Below, piece after piece: positions 8,686 through 15,980 of a stretch of 34,642 nt of DNA. Under the pieces are notes generated by a model. It worked only from the letters and a program-made list of their open reading frames with translations. It ran no database searches and was not told the origin of the DNA. The position numbers and the translations under genes were made by a program. The DNA is taken from NCBI GenBank assembly GCA_030158285.1, contig JAOATF010000188.1:1-34642 (forward strand), written 5' to 3'. The first letter of the stretch is position 1, and every line of letters starts with the position of its first letter. This DNA comes from Hyphomonadaceae bacterium. GTDB taxonomy: Bacteria > Pseudomonadota > Alphaproteobacteria > Caulobacterales > Hyphomonadaceae.

Positions 8686-9870
8686 ATGTCCGACGTTCCA
8701 TCACAACAGGGATCGGGTGCAGTCATTCCGTCTGCCTCGGATGGTTTTGCGCGCAGGTCGCTGCTGCGCAGGCTGATGGACGTTGTCGCGCTTCCGGCCT
8801 CGCGCGGGAACATCCAGGACCGCGCGATTGCGGGCGACCTTCTGCTTGAAATCCTGCTGGAGTCGGACGTTTCGGCGCGCGAGCTGTGCGCGCGGCGTCT
8901 CCAGGAAATGTCGCAGGCGCCGAAACGGCTGCTGCGCTTTCTCGCGCTCGACGTGCCGCACGTGGCGCAGGTGATCCTTGCCGACAACAAGGCGTTCGAT
9001 GACGCCGATCTCTGTCACATCGTCGAGCACGGGCAGACGCCGCATCGCATCGCGGTGGCGCACCGTCGCGACGTGGGCCCGGCGGTGGCGAGCGCCATTG
9101 CGCTGAGCGGCGACACGGCGGCCATGCGGGCGCTGCTCGACAACACGCAGACACGGCTTTCGGACCAGTCGGTCGAACTGATGGTGGCAGCCTCGCGCGA
9201 TGCGCCGGCATTGCCGCCGCTACTGATCCAGCGCGAAGAGGTTCGACCCGCGCACGCGCTCACCATGTTCTGGTGGTCCGGCCCGGTGGAGCGGCGGCAG
9301 ATCCTGCTGCGCTTCTCGGCCGAGCGCACGCTGCTGATCGACATGTGCGGCGACATCTTCCGTTATGCGCGCGAGGATTCCGATCCGGTGGTGCGCAAGG
9401 CGCTGCAGGTGATCGAACGCCGCCAGCGCGATCGCACGGCGATCGACCGTTCGCCGCATGAGAGTCTCGAGGCGGCGCTCGACGCAGCCGCCATCGCGGG
9501 CATAACGCCGGAGACGGTGATCGATATTGCGGCGCTGTCGGGCGTCAAAGGCGCAACGGCCGAGCGCATCTTCAACGATGTCGGCGGCGAGGGTCTTGCG
9601 GTGCTGTGCAAGGCGACGGGCCTCAAGCGGCAATACCTGCGTCAGCTGTGGACCGCGCTGCGCCGCCCGCTCGAAGACAATGACTTCTATCGCGTCTCCG
9701 AAGTCTACGAGACGATCGCGGTGGCGAAGGCGCAGACCGTCCTGCGCTACTGGAACTGGTCGCTTGTTTCAGCCTTCGGCGAAGTCGAGGCAGTCAACGA
9801 TGACGACATCGATGTGGAAGCATTCGGCTTCGCGGATATCGGCACACCGCGCAGCTCCTACGGGCGGTGA
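8686..9870 (+). CDS. DUF2336 domain protein
   Basis: A 394-residue soluble, helix-rich protein matching the DUF2336 family found almost only in alphaproteobacteria. Family-like parts are the N-terminal RLMDVVALPAS segment, the repeated short helical units of HEAT-like type (DVPHVAQVILADN, GQTPHRIAVAHR, LSDQSVELMVAAS), and the C-terminal region with VAKAQTVLRYWNW. No signal peptide or membrane segment is seen, so it should act in the cytoplasm, and the repeats suggest protein-protein contacts. DUF2336 members have no firmly established general function. The start ATG 8686 is preceded by GGGGGTGG. It lies 99 nt before the Mrp operon on the same strand, but the gap and the fresh ribosome site of mrpE leave co-transcription open. 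Confidence 0.85.
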   Translation: MSDVPSQQGSGAVIPSASDGFARRSLLRRLMDVVALPASRGNIQDRAIAGDLLLEILLESDVSARELCARRLQEMSQAPKRLLRFLALDVPHVAQVILADNKAFDDADLCHIVEHGQTPHRIAVAHRRDVGPAVASAIALSGDTAAMRALLDNTQTRLSDQSVELMVAASRDAPALPPLLIQREEVRPAHALTMFWWSGPVERRQILLRFSAERTLLIDMCGDIFRYAREDSDPVVRKALQVIERRQRDRTAIDRSPHESLEAALDAAAIAGITPETVIDIAALSGVKGATAERIFNDVGGEGLAVLCKATGLKRQYLRQLWTALRRPLEDNDFYRVSEVYETIAVAKAQTVLRYWNWSLVSAFGEVEAVNDDDIDVEAFGFADIGTPRSSYGR

Positions 9871-9969
9871 GGCCACACCTGAAAACGTGGTTAGCTTGAC
9901 CGGTTTCGCTGGCGTTCGCCGCTGGTGTAGTCCATCTGGATTGAAGCGTCAGCAGGGGAGGCCGCGACA

Positions 9970-10458
9970 ATGACGTATCTGCCTGGCCTCGTGATTGCGC
10001 TGGCGCTGCTGTGGTTTGGCCTGTCGGGCGAGACCTCGCCGTTCTTCCTTGGTCTCAGCGTGATCGCCATCCTGCTGACGTTGCTGTTGTCGGCGCGGTT
10101 GAAGGTGATCGGCCGCGATGCCTCGCCCTATCATCGTGCGCCGCAGCTGCTGCTCTACATGGGCTGGCTGGTGGTCGAGATCGTGAAGGCGAATGTCGCG
10201 GTGATCGTGCGTGTGCTGGGGCCCCGCCATGCGATCGATCCCGCCGTGGTGCGGCTGCGCACGCGGGCGCGGACTGATCTCGGCAAGGCGCTGTTCGCAA
10301 ACTCCATCACACTGACGCCGGGCACGGTGAGCGTGGATGTCGATGGCGACAAGGTGCTGGTGCATGCGCTGGTGCGCGAGAACGCCAGCGTGGCGAGCTT
10401 CGAGCCGATGGATCGCCGGGCCGCGCGCGCCGCGGATTCTTCCAAGAGGAAGGGCTGA
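9970..10458 (+). CDS. mrpE: Mrp-type Na+/H+ antiporter subunit E
   Basis: First gene of the antiporter operon, 162 residues. MrpE/MnhE proteins are small membrane subunits of the multi-subunit cation/proton antiporter and support its assembly at the inner membrane. Two N-terminal hydrophobic stretches (about residues 4-42), LLYMGWLVVEIVKANVAVIV, and the conserved block LGKALFANSITLTPGT followed by DGDKVLVHAL are typical. The ATG at 9970 has AGGGGAGG about 8 nt upstream. The next gene starts 3 nt after the stop, indicating translational coupling. The C-terminal tail is charged and cytoplasmic. Confidence 0.95.
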   Translation: MTYLPGLVIALALLWFGLSGETSPFFLGLSVIAILLTLLLSARLKVIGRDASPYHRAPQLLLYMGWLVVEIVKANVAVIVRVLGPRHAIDPAVVRLRTRARTDLGKALFANSITLTPGTVSVDVDGDKVLVHALVRENASVASFEPMDRRAARAADSSKRKG

Positions 10459-10461
10459 GCC

Positions 10462-10761
10462 GTGCTGCTGGCGGCAGGCGCAGCAGGGCTGGTGGTGGCC
10501 ATGACGCTGATGATCGTTCGCGCGATCATCGGGCCATCGCAGTATGATCGCATCCTCGCGGTGAATTCGTTCGGCACGAAGACCGTTCTGCTGATCGCGG
10601 TGATCGGTTACCTGTTCGGCCGGCCGGATTTTCTCGACATCGCCATTGTCTATGCGCTGATCAACTTCGTCGCCACGATCGCGCTGATGAAGGCGCTGCG
10701 ATACCAGTCGCTCGCGCGTCCGCTGGCGGCGTCTGCACGGAAGGACGCTTCCGATGCATGA
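10462..10761 (+). CDS. mrpF: Mrp-type antiporter subunit F (GTG start)
   Basis: A 99-residue three-helix membrane protein matching MrpF/MnhF. The signature RAIIGPSQYDRILAVNSFGT and the following YLFGRPDFLDIAIVYALINF are diagnostic. The start is GTG at 10462, with AAGAGGAAGGG just before it inside the end of mrpE. It overlaps the start of mrpG by 8 nt. It is a small accessory subunit of the antiporter complex. Confidence 0.94.
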   Translation: MLLAAGAAGLVVAMTLMIVRAIIGPSQYDRILAVNSFGTKTVLLIAVIGYLFGRPDFLDIAIVYALINFVATIALMKALRYQSLARPLAASARKDASDA

Positions 10762-11146
10762 GGCGCTGGTGTGGATCGGCGGCGGCCTCGTGATCGCCGG
10801 AACGCTGTTGAGCCTGCTGGGCGCGGGTGGCGTGCTGCGCTTCCCGGATGTCTATACGCGCCTCCATGCGGCGAGCCTGACGGATACGGGCGGGGCGACG
10901 CTGGTGTTGCTGGGGTTGGGCCTAGTCTCCGGGCTGCAGCTGGACACGGTAAAACTGTTCTTCTGCTGGGCCTTCATCATGCTGACGACGCCGGCGGCGG
11001 CGAATGCGCTGGCCAATGCAGCGTACGGGTCTGGCCACAAGCCGCGCATCGGCACGTTCCAGATCGTGCCTGCGGACAAGAACATTCCGGCTGACGATGG
11101 GCCCGCTGAAGATGGGCCCACCGGCGACGGGAGTTCGGGGAAATGA
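10754..11146 (+). CDS. mrpG: Mrp-type antiporter subunit G
   Basis: A 130-residue subunit with three membrane helices. The motif GVLRFPDVYTRLHAAS with DTGGATLVLLGL, then FFCWAFIMLTTPAAANALA, is characteristic of MrpG/MnhG. The C-terminal tail after about residue 97 is hydrophilic and rich in Asp, Gly and Pro, a little longer than usual, and holds an imperfect repeat (DDGPAEDGPTGDG). It overlaps mrpF by 8 nt and the next gene by 4 nt (ATGA), as expected inside an operon. Confidence 0.94.
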   Translation: MHEALVWIGGGLVIAGTLLSLLGAGGVLRFPDVYTRLHAASLTDTGGATLVLLGLGLVSGLQLDTVKLFFCWAFIMLTTPAAANALANAAYGSGHKPRIGTFQIVPADKNIPADDGPAEDGPTGDGSSGK

Positions 11147-12204
11147 CCGGGTTCGCTGTCGAGGCCAATTTCGCGCTGAACATTGCGCTGCTGCTGATGC
11201 TGCTGGTGTGCGGCGTTGCGATTGCGCGCACGCGCAGCCTGATGGCGGCGATCCTGTTGATGAGCGTCTATTCGCTGGTGAGCGCGGTGTGGCTGGTCGT
11301 CATGGACGCGGCCGATGTGGCATTCACCGAGGCCGTCGTCGGCGCTGGCGTCTCCACCATCGTGCTGCTGGGCGCAACGCTGCTGGCGCGTGGACAGACA
11401 GAGCGGCATGACTGGCGAACGCAGATCGTGCCGGGCATCGCGGCCATCGGCGTCGGCGTGTTGCTGGTCTATGCAGCCACGGGGCTGCCGGGGTTCGGCG
11501 ATGCGGCCTCGCCCGCGAACGCGCATGTCGGCCGCGCCTATCTGGAGCAGACCGCGCAGGACATCGGCGTGCCGAACATGGTGACAGCCGTTCTGGCCAG
11601 CTATCGCGGGTTTGACACGCTGGGCGAAGCGGTCGTGATCTTCGCGGCCGGCATCGGAGTGGCTTTGCTTCTGGGGTTTGGCCCACGCGCGCAGCTCGCG
11701 CCGCTGCCCGAGGATCTGGGCGATCATCATGTCGTGCTGCGCGTGGTGGCGAAGCTGCTGATCCCGCTGATCGTGCTCTATGCCTTCTATGTGCAGTTCC
11801 ATGGCGATATCGGTGCGGGCGGCGGATTCCAGGCGGGCGTGATCCTGGCGGTTGCCGTGATCCTGCATGCGCTGGTGTTCGGCCTGCGTGAGACGATGGC
11901 GGCGGTTCCGGCGAAGGCTGCGCGGACAATCGCGGCGCTGGGCATCCTGCTCTATGCGGGCGTCGGCGTGGTGTGCATCGTCAATGGCGGCGGCTTCCTC
12001 GACTATGACCGGCTGTTCTCGCCGCGTGTCGAGGCGATGATCCCGGCGAACCTGCTGGGCGATCCCGGGCAGGCGCATCACTGGGGGCAGCATTTCGGCA
12101 TCTTCTTCATCGAGCTTGGCGTGCTGCTGACTGTGGCCGCCACGATGGTCACCATCTTCTACGGCTTTGCCGGTCGCGTGTTGGACGGGGAGGCGAAGCG
12201 ATGA
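11143..12204 (+). CDS. mrpB: DUF4040 (MbhD)/MbhE-like plus MrpB fusion subunit
   Basis: A 353-residue membrane protein. Residues about 12-80 match DUF4040/MbhD (TRSLMAAILLMSVYSLVSA, then DVAFTEAVVGAGVSTIVLLG), a domain that in Bacillus-type systems lies at the end of MrpA. Residues about 95-185 resemble the MbhE-like part (GFDTLGEAVVIFAAG). Residues about 205-345 are MrpB/MnhB (FYVQFHGDIGAGGGFQAGVI; GQHFGIFFIELGVLLTVAATM). The MrpA C-terminus is therefore detached from its NuoL-like body and fused to MrpB. It overlaps mrpG upstream and mrpC downstream by 4 nt each. The protein forms part of the ion path and the junction between antiporter modules. Confidence 0.92.
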   Translation: MTGFAVEANFALNIALLLMLLVCGVAIARTRSLMAAILLMSVYSLVSAVWLVVMDAADVAFTEAVVGAGVSTIVLLGATLLARGQTERHDWRTQIVPGIAAIGVGVLLVYAATGLPGFGDAASPANAHVGRAYLEQTAQDIGVPNMVTAVLASYRGFDTLGEAVVIFAAGIGVALLLGFGPRAQLAPLPEDLGDHHVVLRVVAKLLIPLIVLYAFYVQFHGDIGAGGGFQAGVILAVAVILHALVFGLRETMAAVPAKAARTIAALGILLYAGVGVVCIVNGGGFLDYDRLFSPRVEAMIPANLLGDPGQAHHWGQHFGIFFIELGVLLTVAATMVTIFYGFAGRVLDGEAKR

Positions 12205-12650
12205 GCCTGCTCGGCACGCACTTCAATTATGTCGCCGTCGTCGTGCTGATGATGATCGGCCTGTTCATCGTGTTCTCGAGCCGCAACCTGATCAAACGGA
12301 TGATCGGGCTGGCGATCTTCCAGACATCGACGGGGCTGTTCTACATCAGCCTCGGCAAGGTTGCGGGCGGAACGGCGGCGATCCGACTGGATGGGACAAG
12401 CCCGGAGGCGCGTGCGCTCGCGGCGACACTCGATCCCGCCTACGTGGCGCAGCATGGCGTTGAGGGCGTGGTCTATTCAAACCCGCTGCCGCACGTGCTG
12501 ATCCTCACCGCCATCGTGGTCGGCGTGGCGACGCTGGCGGTGGGTCTCGCCATCGCCGTGCGCATTCGCGAAGCCTACGGCACGATCGAGGCAGACGAGA
12601 TCAACGCAGTTGCGCGCGTGGACGCGGCGGGTGCGGAGGCGGCGCCGTGA
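12201..12650 (+). CDS. mrpC: Mrp-type antiporter subunit C (NuoK-like)
   Basis: A 149-residue homologue of NuoK with three membrane helices. FSSRNLIKRMIGLAIFQTS and PLPHVLILTAIVVGVA are the MrpC/MnhC signatures; the latter carries the conserved end-helix motif. Between helices 2 and 3 there is an extended hydrophilic loop (about residues 55-90) longer than in short MrpC proteins. ATG 12201 overlaps the stop of the preceding gene, and its own stop overlaps the GTG start of the next gene (GTGA). It sits between the MrpA/B-derived and MrpD-like modules of the complex. Confidence 0.93.
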   Translation: MSLLGTHFNYVAVVVLMMIGLFIVFSSRNLIKRMIGLAIFQTSTGLFYISLGKVAGGTAAIRLDGTSPEARALAATLDPAYVAQHGVEGVVYSNPLPHVLILTAIVVGVATLAVGLAIAVRIREAYGTIEADEINAVARVDAAGAEAAP

Positions 12651-14170
12651 CCGTGTTCGAGAACCTCTACGTTGCCGCGCCGGCCCTGACGGCGCAGGCG
12701 CCGATCCTGGTGGTGCTGGCGCCGCTGGTGGGGGCGTGTGCTGCGGCGCTGGCGCCGGGCGCGCGCACGGGGTGGGTGATCTCTGTCGTCACGACGCTGT
12801 TTGCGGTGTGGATGGCCATGGCGGTTGCGGGCGAAGTCGCGCGGCATGGCGTGGTGCAGTATGTGATCGGCGGGTTCGCGCCACCGCTGGGCATCGCTTT
12901 CCGTATCGATGCACTAGGCGCGGGCATGGGCTTGCTCGTCTCCACGATGGGATTTCTCGGCGCGCTCTATTCGGGGCATGCGCTGGTGTCCGAGATCGAC
13001 ACCCAGAAGCACACGCTGTTCCAGGCGGGATACCTGCTGTGCGTCGCGGGCTTCCTCGGGCTGGTGTTCACGGGCGATGCGTTCAACGCCTTCGTGTTTC
13101 TCGAAGTCTCGTCGATCGGCACGTATGCGCTGGTGGCGGCGGGCGAGGCGCGCGACAGGCGGGCGCTGCCGGCGGCCTTCACCTACCTGATCTTCGGCAC
13201 GGTCGGCGCGACCTTCTATGTGATCGGCGTCGGCTTCCTCTATGGCGCGACCGGCACGCTCAACATGGCGGACATGGCCGCGCGGCTGGGCACGCTGGGC
13301 GACAGTTCGGCGGTGCAGGCGGGCTTTGCGTTCATCGTTGTCGGGCTTGGCCTGAAGGCGGCGATGTTCCCGTTGCATGGCTGGTTGCCGGGGACGTATT
13401 CGACTGCGCCAAGTCTCGTGTCGGTCTTCCTTGCCGCGGTGGCGACCAAGGCCGCGATCTACCTGATGGCGCGGTTTGCGTTCGACGTGTTTCCGCAGAC
13501 GACGACGTTCGGCGGGCTGTTCATCAAGGACGTGCTGGCCCCGCTGGCGGCGGCGGGCGCGATCATCTGTTCGTTGCAGGCGATCTTCGAGACCGAGATC
13601 CGGCGGATGCTGGCGTTTTCGTCCATCGCGCAGGTGGGATTCATCCTGCTCGGCTTCTCGCTGGCGAGCGCGGCGGGGATGTCTGCGGCGCTGTTCTACA
13701 TGTTCGCGCATGCGCTGATGAAGACGGCGCTGTTCATGGCGCTGGGGGCGCTGGCGATCAGCCTGCGGGCGAGGCGGCTGGACGACCTGGCGGGCGTGGC
13801 GCGCGAGGCGCCGTGGTCGGTCGCGGCGTTCGGCGTTGGCGCGGCCAGCCTTGCAGGCGTGCCGCTGACCATGGGCTTCCTTGCCAAGTGGCGGCTGATC
13901 GATGCGGCGTTGGGCGCGGGCGCGATCTGGATCGTGGCGACGCTGGCCATCGGGTCGCTGCTGACGCTGGTCTATGTCGGGCGGATGCTGGAGGCGATGT
14001 TCTTCCGGGCGCCGCCGGCGGGCGCGGCGCGCGCCAAGGAAGCGCCGGTGGGCGTGCTGGCGCCGTTGTGGATTGCGGCGGGACTGTCGATCTGGTTCGG
14101 CATTGACGCGTCCCTGCCGGAAGCCATTGCGGATGCAGGCGCCGCTGCGCTGTTTGGAGCGGCGCGATGA
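12647..14170 (+). CDS. mrpD: NuoL/M/N-like proton-conducting subunit, MrpD type (first copy)
   Basis: A 507-residue polytopic protein of the complex I antiporter-like family. FNAFVFLEVSSIGTYAL carries the conserved transmembrane Glu (about residue 153). LKAAMFPLHGWLPGTY holds the conserved Lys and HGWLP loop, and HALMKTALFMA the later Lys. These residues form the proton relay in the family. The start is GTG 12647 in a GTGA overlap with mrpC. It ends in an ATGA overlap with the next NuoL/M/N-like gene. A very long open frame in another reading frame over the same region (12610-14106) is an effect of GC-rich codons. Confidence 0.94.
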   Translation: MTVFENLYVAAPALTAQAPILVVLAPLVGACAAALAPGARTGWVISVVTTLFAVWMAMAVAGEVARHGVVQYVIGGFAPPLGIAFRIDALGAGMGLLVSTMGFLGALYSGHALVSEIDTQKHTLFQAGYLLCVAGFLGLVFTGDAFNAFVFLEVSSIGTYALVAAGEARDRRALPAAFTYLIFGTVGATFYVIGVGFLYGATGTLNMADMAARLGTLGDSSAVQAGFAFIVVGLGLKAAMFPLHGWLPGTYSTAPSLVSVFLAAVATKAAIYLMARFAFDVFPQTTTFGGLFIKDVLAPLAAAGAIICSLQAIFETEIRRMLAFSSIAQVGFILLGFSLASAAGMSAALFYMFAHALMKTALFMALGALAISLRARRLDDLAGVAREAPWSVAAFGVGAASLAGVPLTMGFLAKWRLIDAALGAGAIWIVATLAIGSLLTLVYVGRMLEAMFFRAPPAGAARAKEAPVGVLAPLWIAAGLSIWFGIDASLPEAIADAGAAALFGAAR

Positions 14171-15657
14171 CGGGGGATGACCTTCTCATCCTGCTGGCGC
14201 TGGGCGTGCCGCTGTTTGCGGCGGCGGTGACGTATGCTGTCGGGCGCATGCCGGATGTGCGCGAGACGATGACGCTGGTGGCGTGCATCGCGCTGTCGAT
14301 CATCACCATTTCGATGTTCACACGGACCGGGGCTGGCCATCCGCCGTCGCTGGTGATGGCCGAGCCGATGTCCGGCGTGGAGATCGCGTTCAGGCTGGAG
14401 CCGCTGGGCGCGCTGTTCGCCGTGATGGCGAGCGTGCTGTGGGGCGTGAACTCGCTGTTCTCGATCGGCTACATGCGGGGCAGGCGCGAAGCGCACCAGA
14501 CGCGGTTCTACATGTGCTTTGCGCTCGCCATGTTTGGCGTGATGGGCGTGGCGATGGCGTCAAACCTGTTCACGCTGTTCATCTTCTACGAGGTGCTGAC
14601 CTTCTCGACATATCCGCTGGTGACCCATCGCGGTGATGAAGCGGCGCGGAAAGCGGGCAGGGTCTATCTCGCGACGCTGGTGGGGTCGTCGGTTGTGCTT
14701 TTCCTGCCGGGCATCATCGCGGTTACGGCGCTGATGGGATCGAGCACGTTCACGCCGGGCGGGTTGCTGGCCGGGCGCGTGGATGATGGCGCGGCGAACA
14801 TCATCCTGTTGCTGCTGACCTTTGGCGTGGCCAAGGCGGCGCTGATGCCGCTGCATGGCTGGCTGCCGTCGGCGATGGTGGCGCCGGCGCCGGTCTCGGC
14901 CCTGCTGCATGCGGTGGCCGTGGTGAAGGCGGGCGTGTTCACCGTGCTGAAAGTGTCGACCTACATTTTTGGGCCGGAGCTGATTTCGACTTTGTGGGCG
15001 GCGCAGGTGATCCTGTGGGTGGCGGCGGGCAGCATCGTTGTCGCGTCGATCGTGGCGCTGACCAAGGATGATCTCAAGGCGCGGCTGGCGTGGTCGACCG
15101 TGGGGCAGCTGTCCTATGTGACGGCGGCGGCAATGTTGCCCTGGGCGAACGGGTTGATCGCGGGCGGGCTGCACATGGTGTTCCATGCGGTCGCCAAGAT
15201 CACGCTGTTCATGTGCGCGGGCGCCATTTACGTCGCGACGGGCGCCAGCAAAGTCTCCGAGATGGAGGGGCTGGGCCGGCGGATGCCCGTGGTGTTCGTG
15301 TGCTTCATGCTGGCGTCCTTCTCCATCATCGGCCTGCCGCCGATGGCGGGGATGTGGACGAAGCTGTTGCTCGTGACAGCGTCGTTCGGATCGGGCGCTT
15401 GGATCGTGGCCGTGGCGATGATCGTCTCGACGCTGCTGGGCGTGTGCTACCTCCTGCCACTGGCCTTCCGCGCGCTGTTCCCGCCGATGGCGGCGCCGGT
15501 GCGGGATTTCGTGCGGCCGGGCGGGACGCCGGGCGTGGCGGTGGCGGCGGTTGTTATCACCGCTGGCGCGTGTCTCGCGCTGTTCGTGCTGGCCGATGCG
15601 ATGGCGGCGTATCTGGAGCCACTGCGGACCGAGAGCTTCGTGGAGGGCGCGCCGTGA
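14167..15657 (+). CDS. NuoL/M/N-like proton-conducting subunit, MrpD type (second copy)
   Basis: A 496-residue second antiporter-like subunit. The membrane Glu is in LFIFYEVLTFSTYPLV (about residue 142), the Lys and loop in KAALMPLHGWLPSAMV, and the later motif in HAVAKITLFMCAGAI. The segment after it, FSIIGLPPMAGMWTKLLL, is also conserved in the family. ATG 14167 overlaps the preceding stop, and its own stop overlaps the GTG of the small two-helix gene. Which of the three copies is the equivalent of canonical MrpA N-terminus or MrpD cannot be settled by eye; an alignment tree would decide it. Confidence 0.93.
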   Translation: MTGDDLLILLALGVPLFAAAVTYAVGRMPDVRETMTLVACIALSIITISMFTRTGAGHPPSLVMAEPMSGVEIAFRLEPLGALFAVMASVLWGVNSLFSIGYMRGRREAHQTRFYMCFALAMFGVMGVAMASNLFTLFIFYEVLTFSTYPLVTHRGDEAARKAGRVYLATLVGSSVVLFLPGIIAVTALMGSSTFTPGGLLAGRVDDGAANIILLLLTFGVAKAALMPLHGWLPSAMVAPAPVSALLHAVAVVKAGVFTVLKVSTYIFGPELISTLWAAQVILWVAAGSIVVASIVALTKDDLKARLAWSTVGQLSYVTAAAMLPWANGLIAGGLHMVFHAVAKITLFMCAGAIYVATGASKVSEMEGLGRRMPVVFVCFMLASFSIIGLPPMAGMWTKLLLVTASFGSGAWIVAVAMIVSTLLGVCYLLPLAFRALFPPMAAPVRDFVRPGGTPGVAVAAVVITAGACLALFVLADAMAAYLEPLRTESFVEGAP

Positions 15658-15980
15658 GCGACGAACCCGAACATCCGCAACTGGGCGAAGTGGGCGAGCA
15701 TCCGCTGTCGGTGCTGCTGTTCTCGTGGATGCGGACGAAGCTGTTCCGCAATGTGATGTTTATCGGGCTTGGCGCGCTGGGGGCGATGCTGATCGGGTTC
15801 GAGATGGTGCTGGCGTTCCAGCCCATCAAGGATGTGACCAGCGTGCCGGGCTTCTACGGCATTTTCGGCTTTCTCGCGTTTGGCCTGGCGGTGTTGAGCG
15901 GATGGCCGCTGGGCAAGCTGCTGCGGCGACCGGAAGACTATTACGAGAAGCGCAGCGGGGAGGCCGGCCGTGACCGTTGA
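15654..15980 (+). CDS. Small two-helix membrane protein in the Mrp operon (GTG start)
   Basis: A 108-residue protein starting at GTG 15654 in a GTGA overlap with the previous gene, and overlapping the next gene by 11 nt. It has a short acidic N-terminus (SDEPEHPQLGEVGEH), one hydrophobic segment near residues 34-54 and another near 66-84, then a basic tail (KLLRRPEDYYEKRSGEAG). I do not recognise it as a canonical Mrp subunit. Its tight overlaps on both sides make it a likely accessory or structural subunit of this particular antiporter. A longer frame through the previous gene (from 15090) exists but is not credible, because the upstream part has no membrane pattern. Confidence 0.8.
   Translation: MSDEPEHPQLGEVGEHPLSVLLFSWMRTKLFRNVMFIGLGALGAMLIGFEMVLAFQPIKDVTSVPGFYGIFGFLAFGLAVLSGWPLGKLLRRPEDYYEKRSGEAGRDR

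Noticed and set aside
10852-12093. A 413-codon minus-strand frame opposite mrpG and mrpB
   Set aside because: Low-complexity shadow composition, and the Mrp genes on the other strand are certain.
12610-14106. A 498-codon open frame on the plus strand overlapping the first MrpD-type gene
   Set aside because: Its product is Gly/Arg/Ala-rich with no membrane or domain pattern; it is the shadow of GC-rich codons in the real frame, which has all the antiporter motifs.
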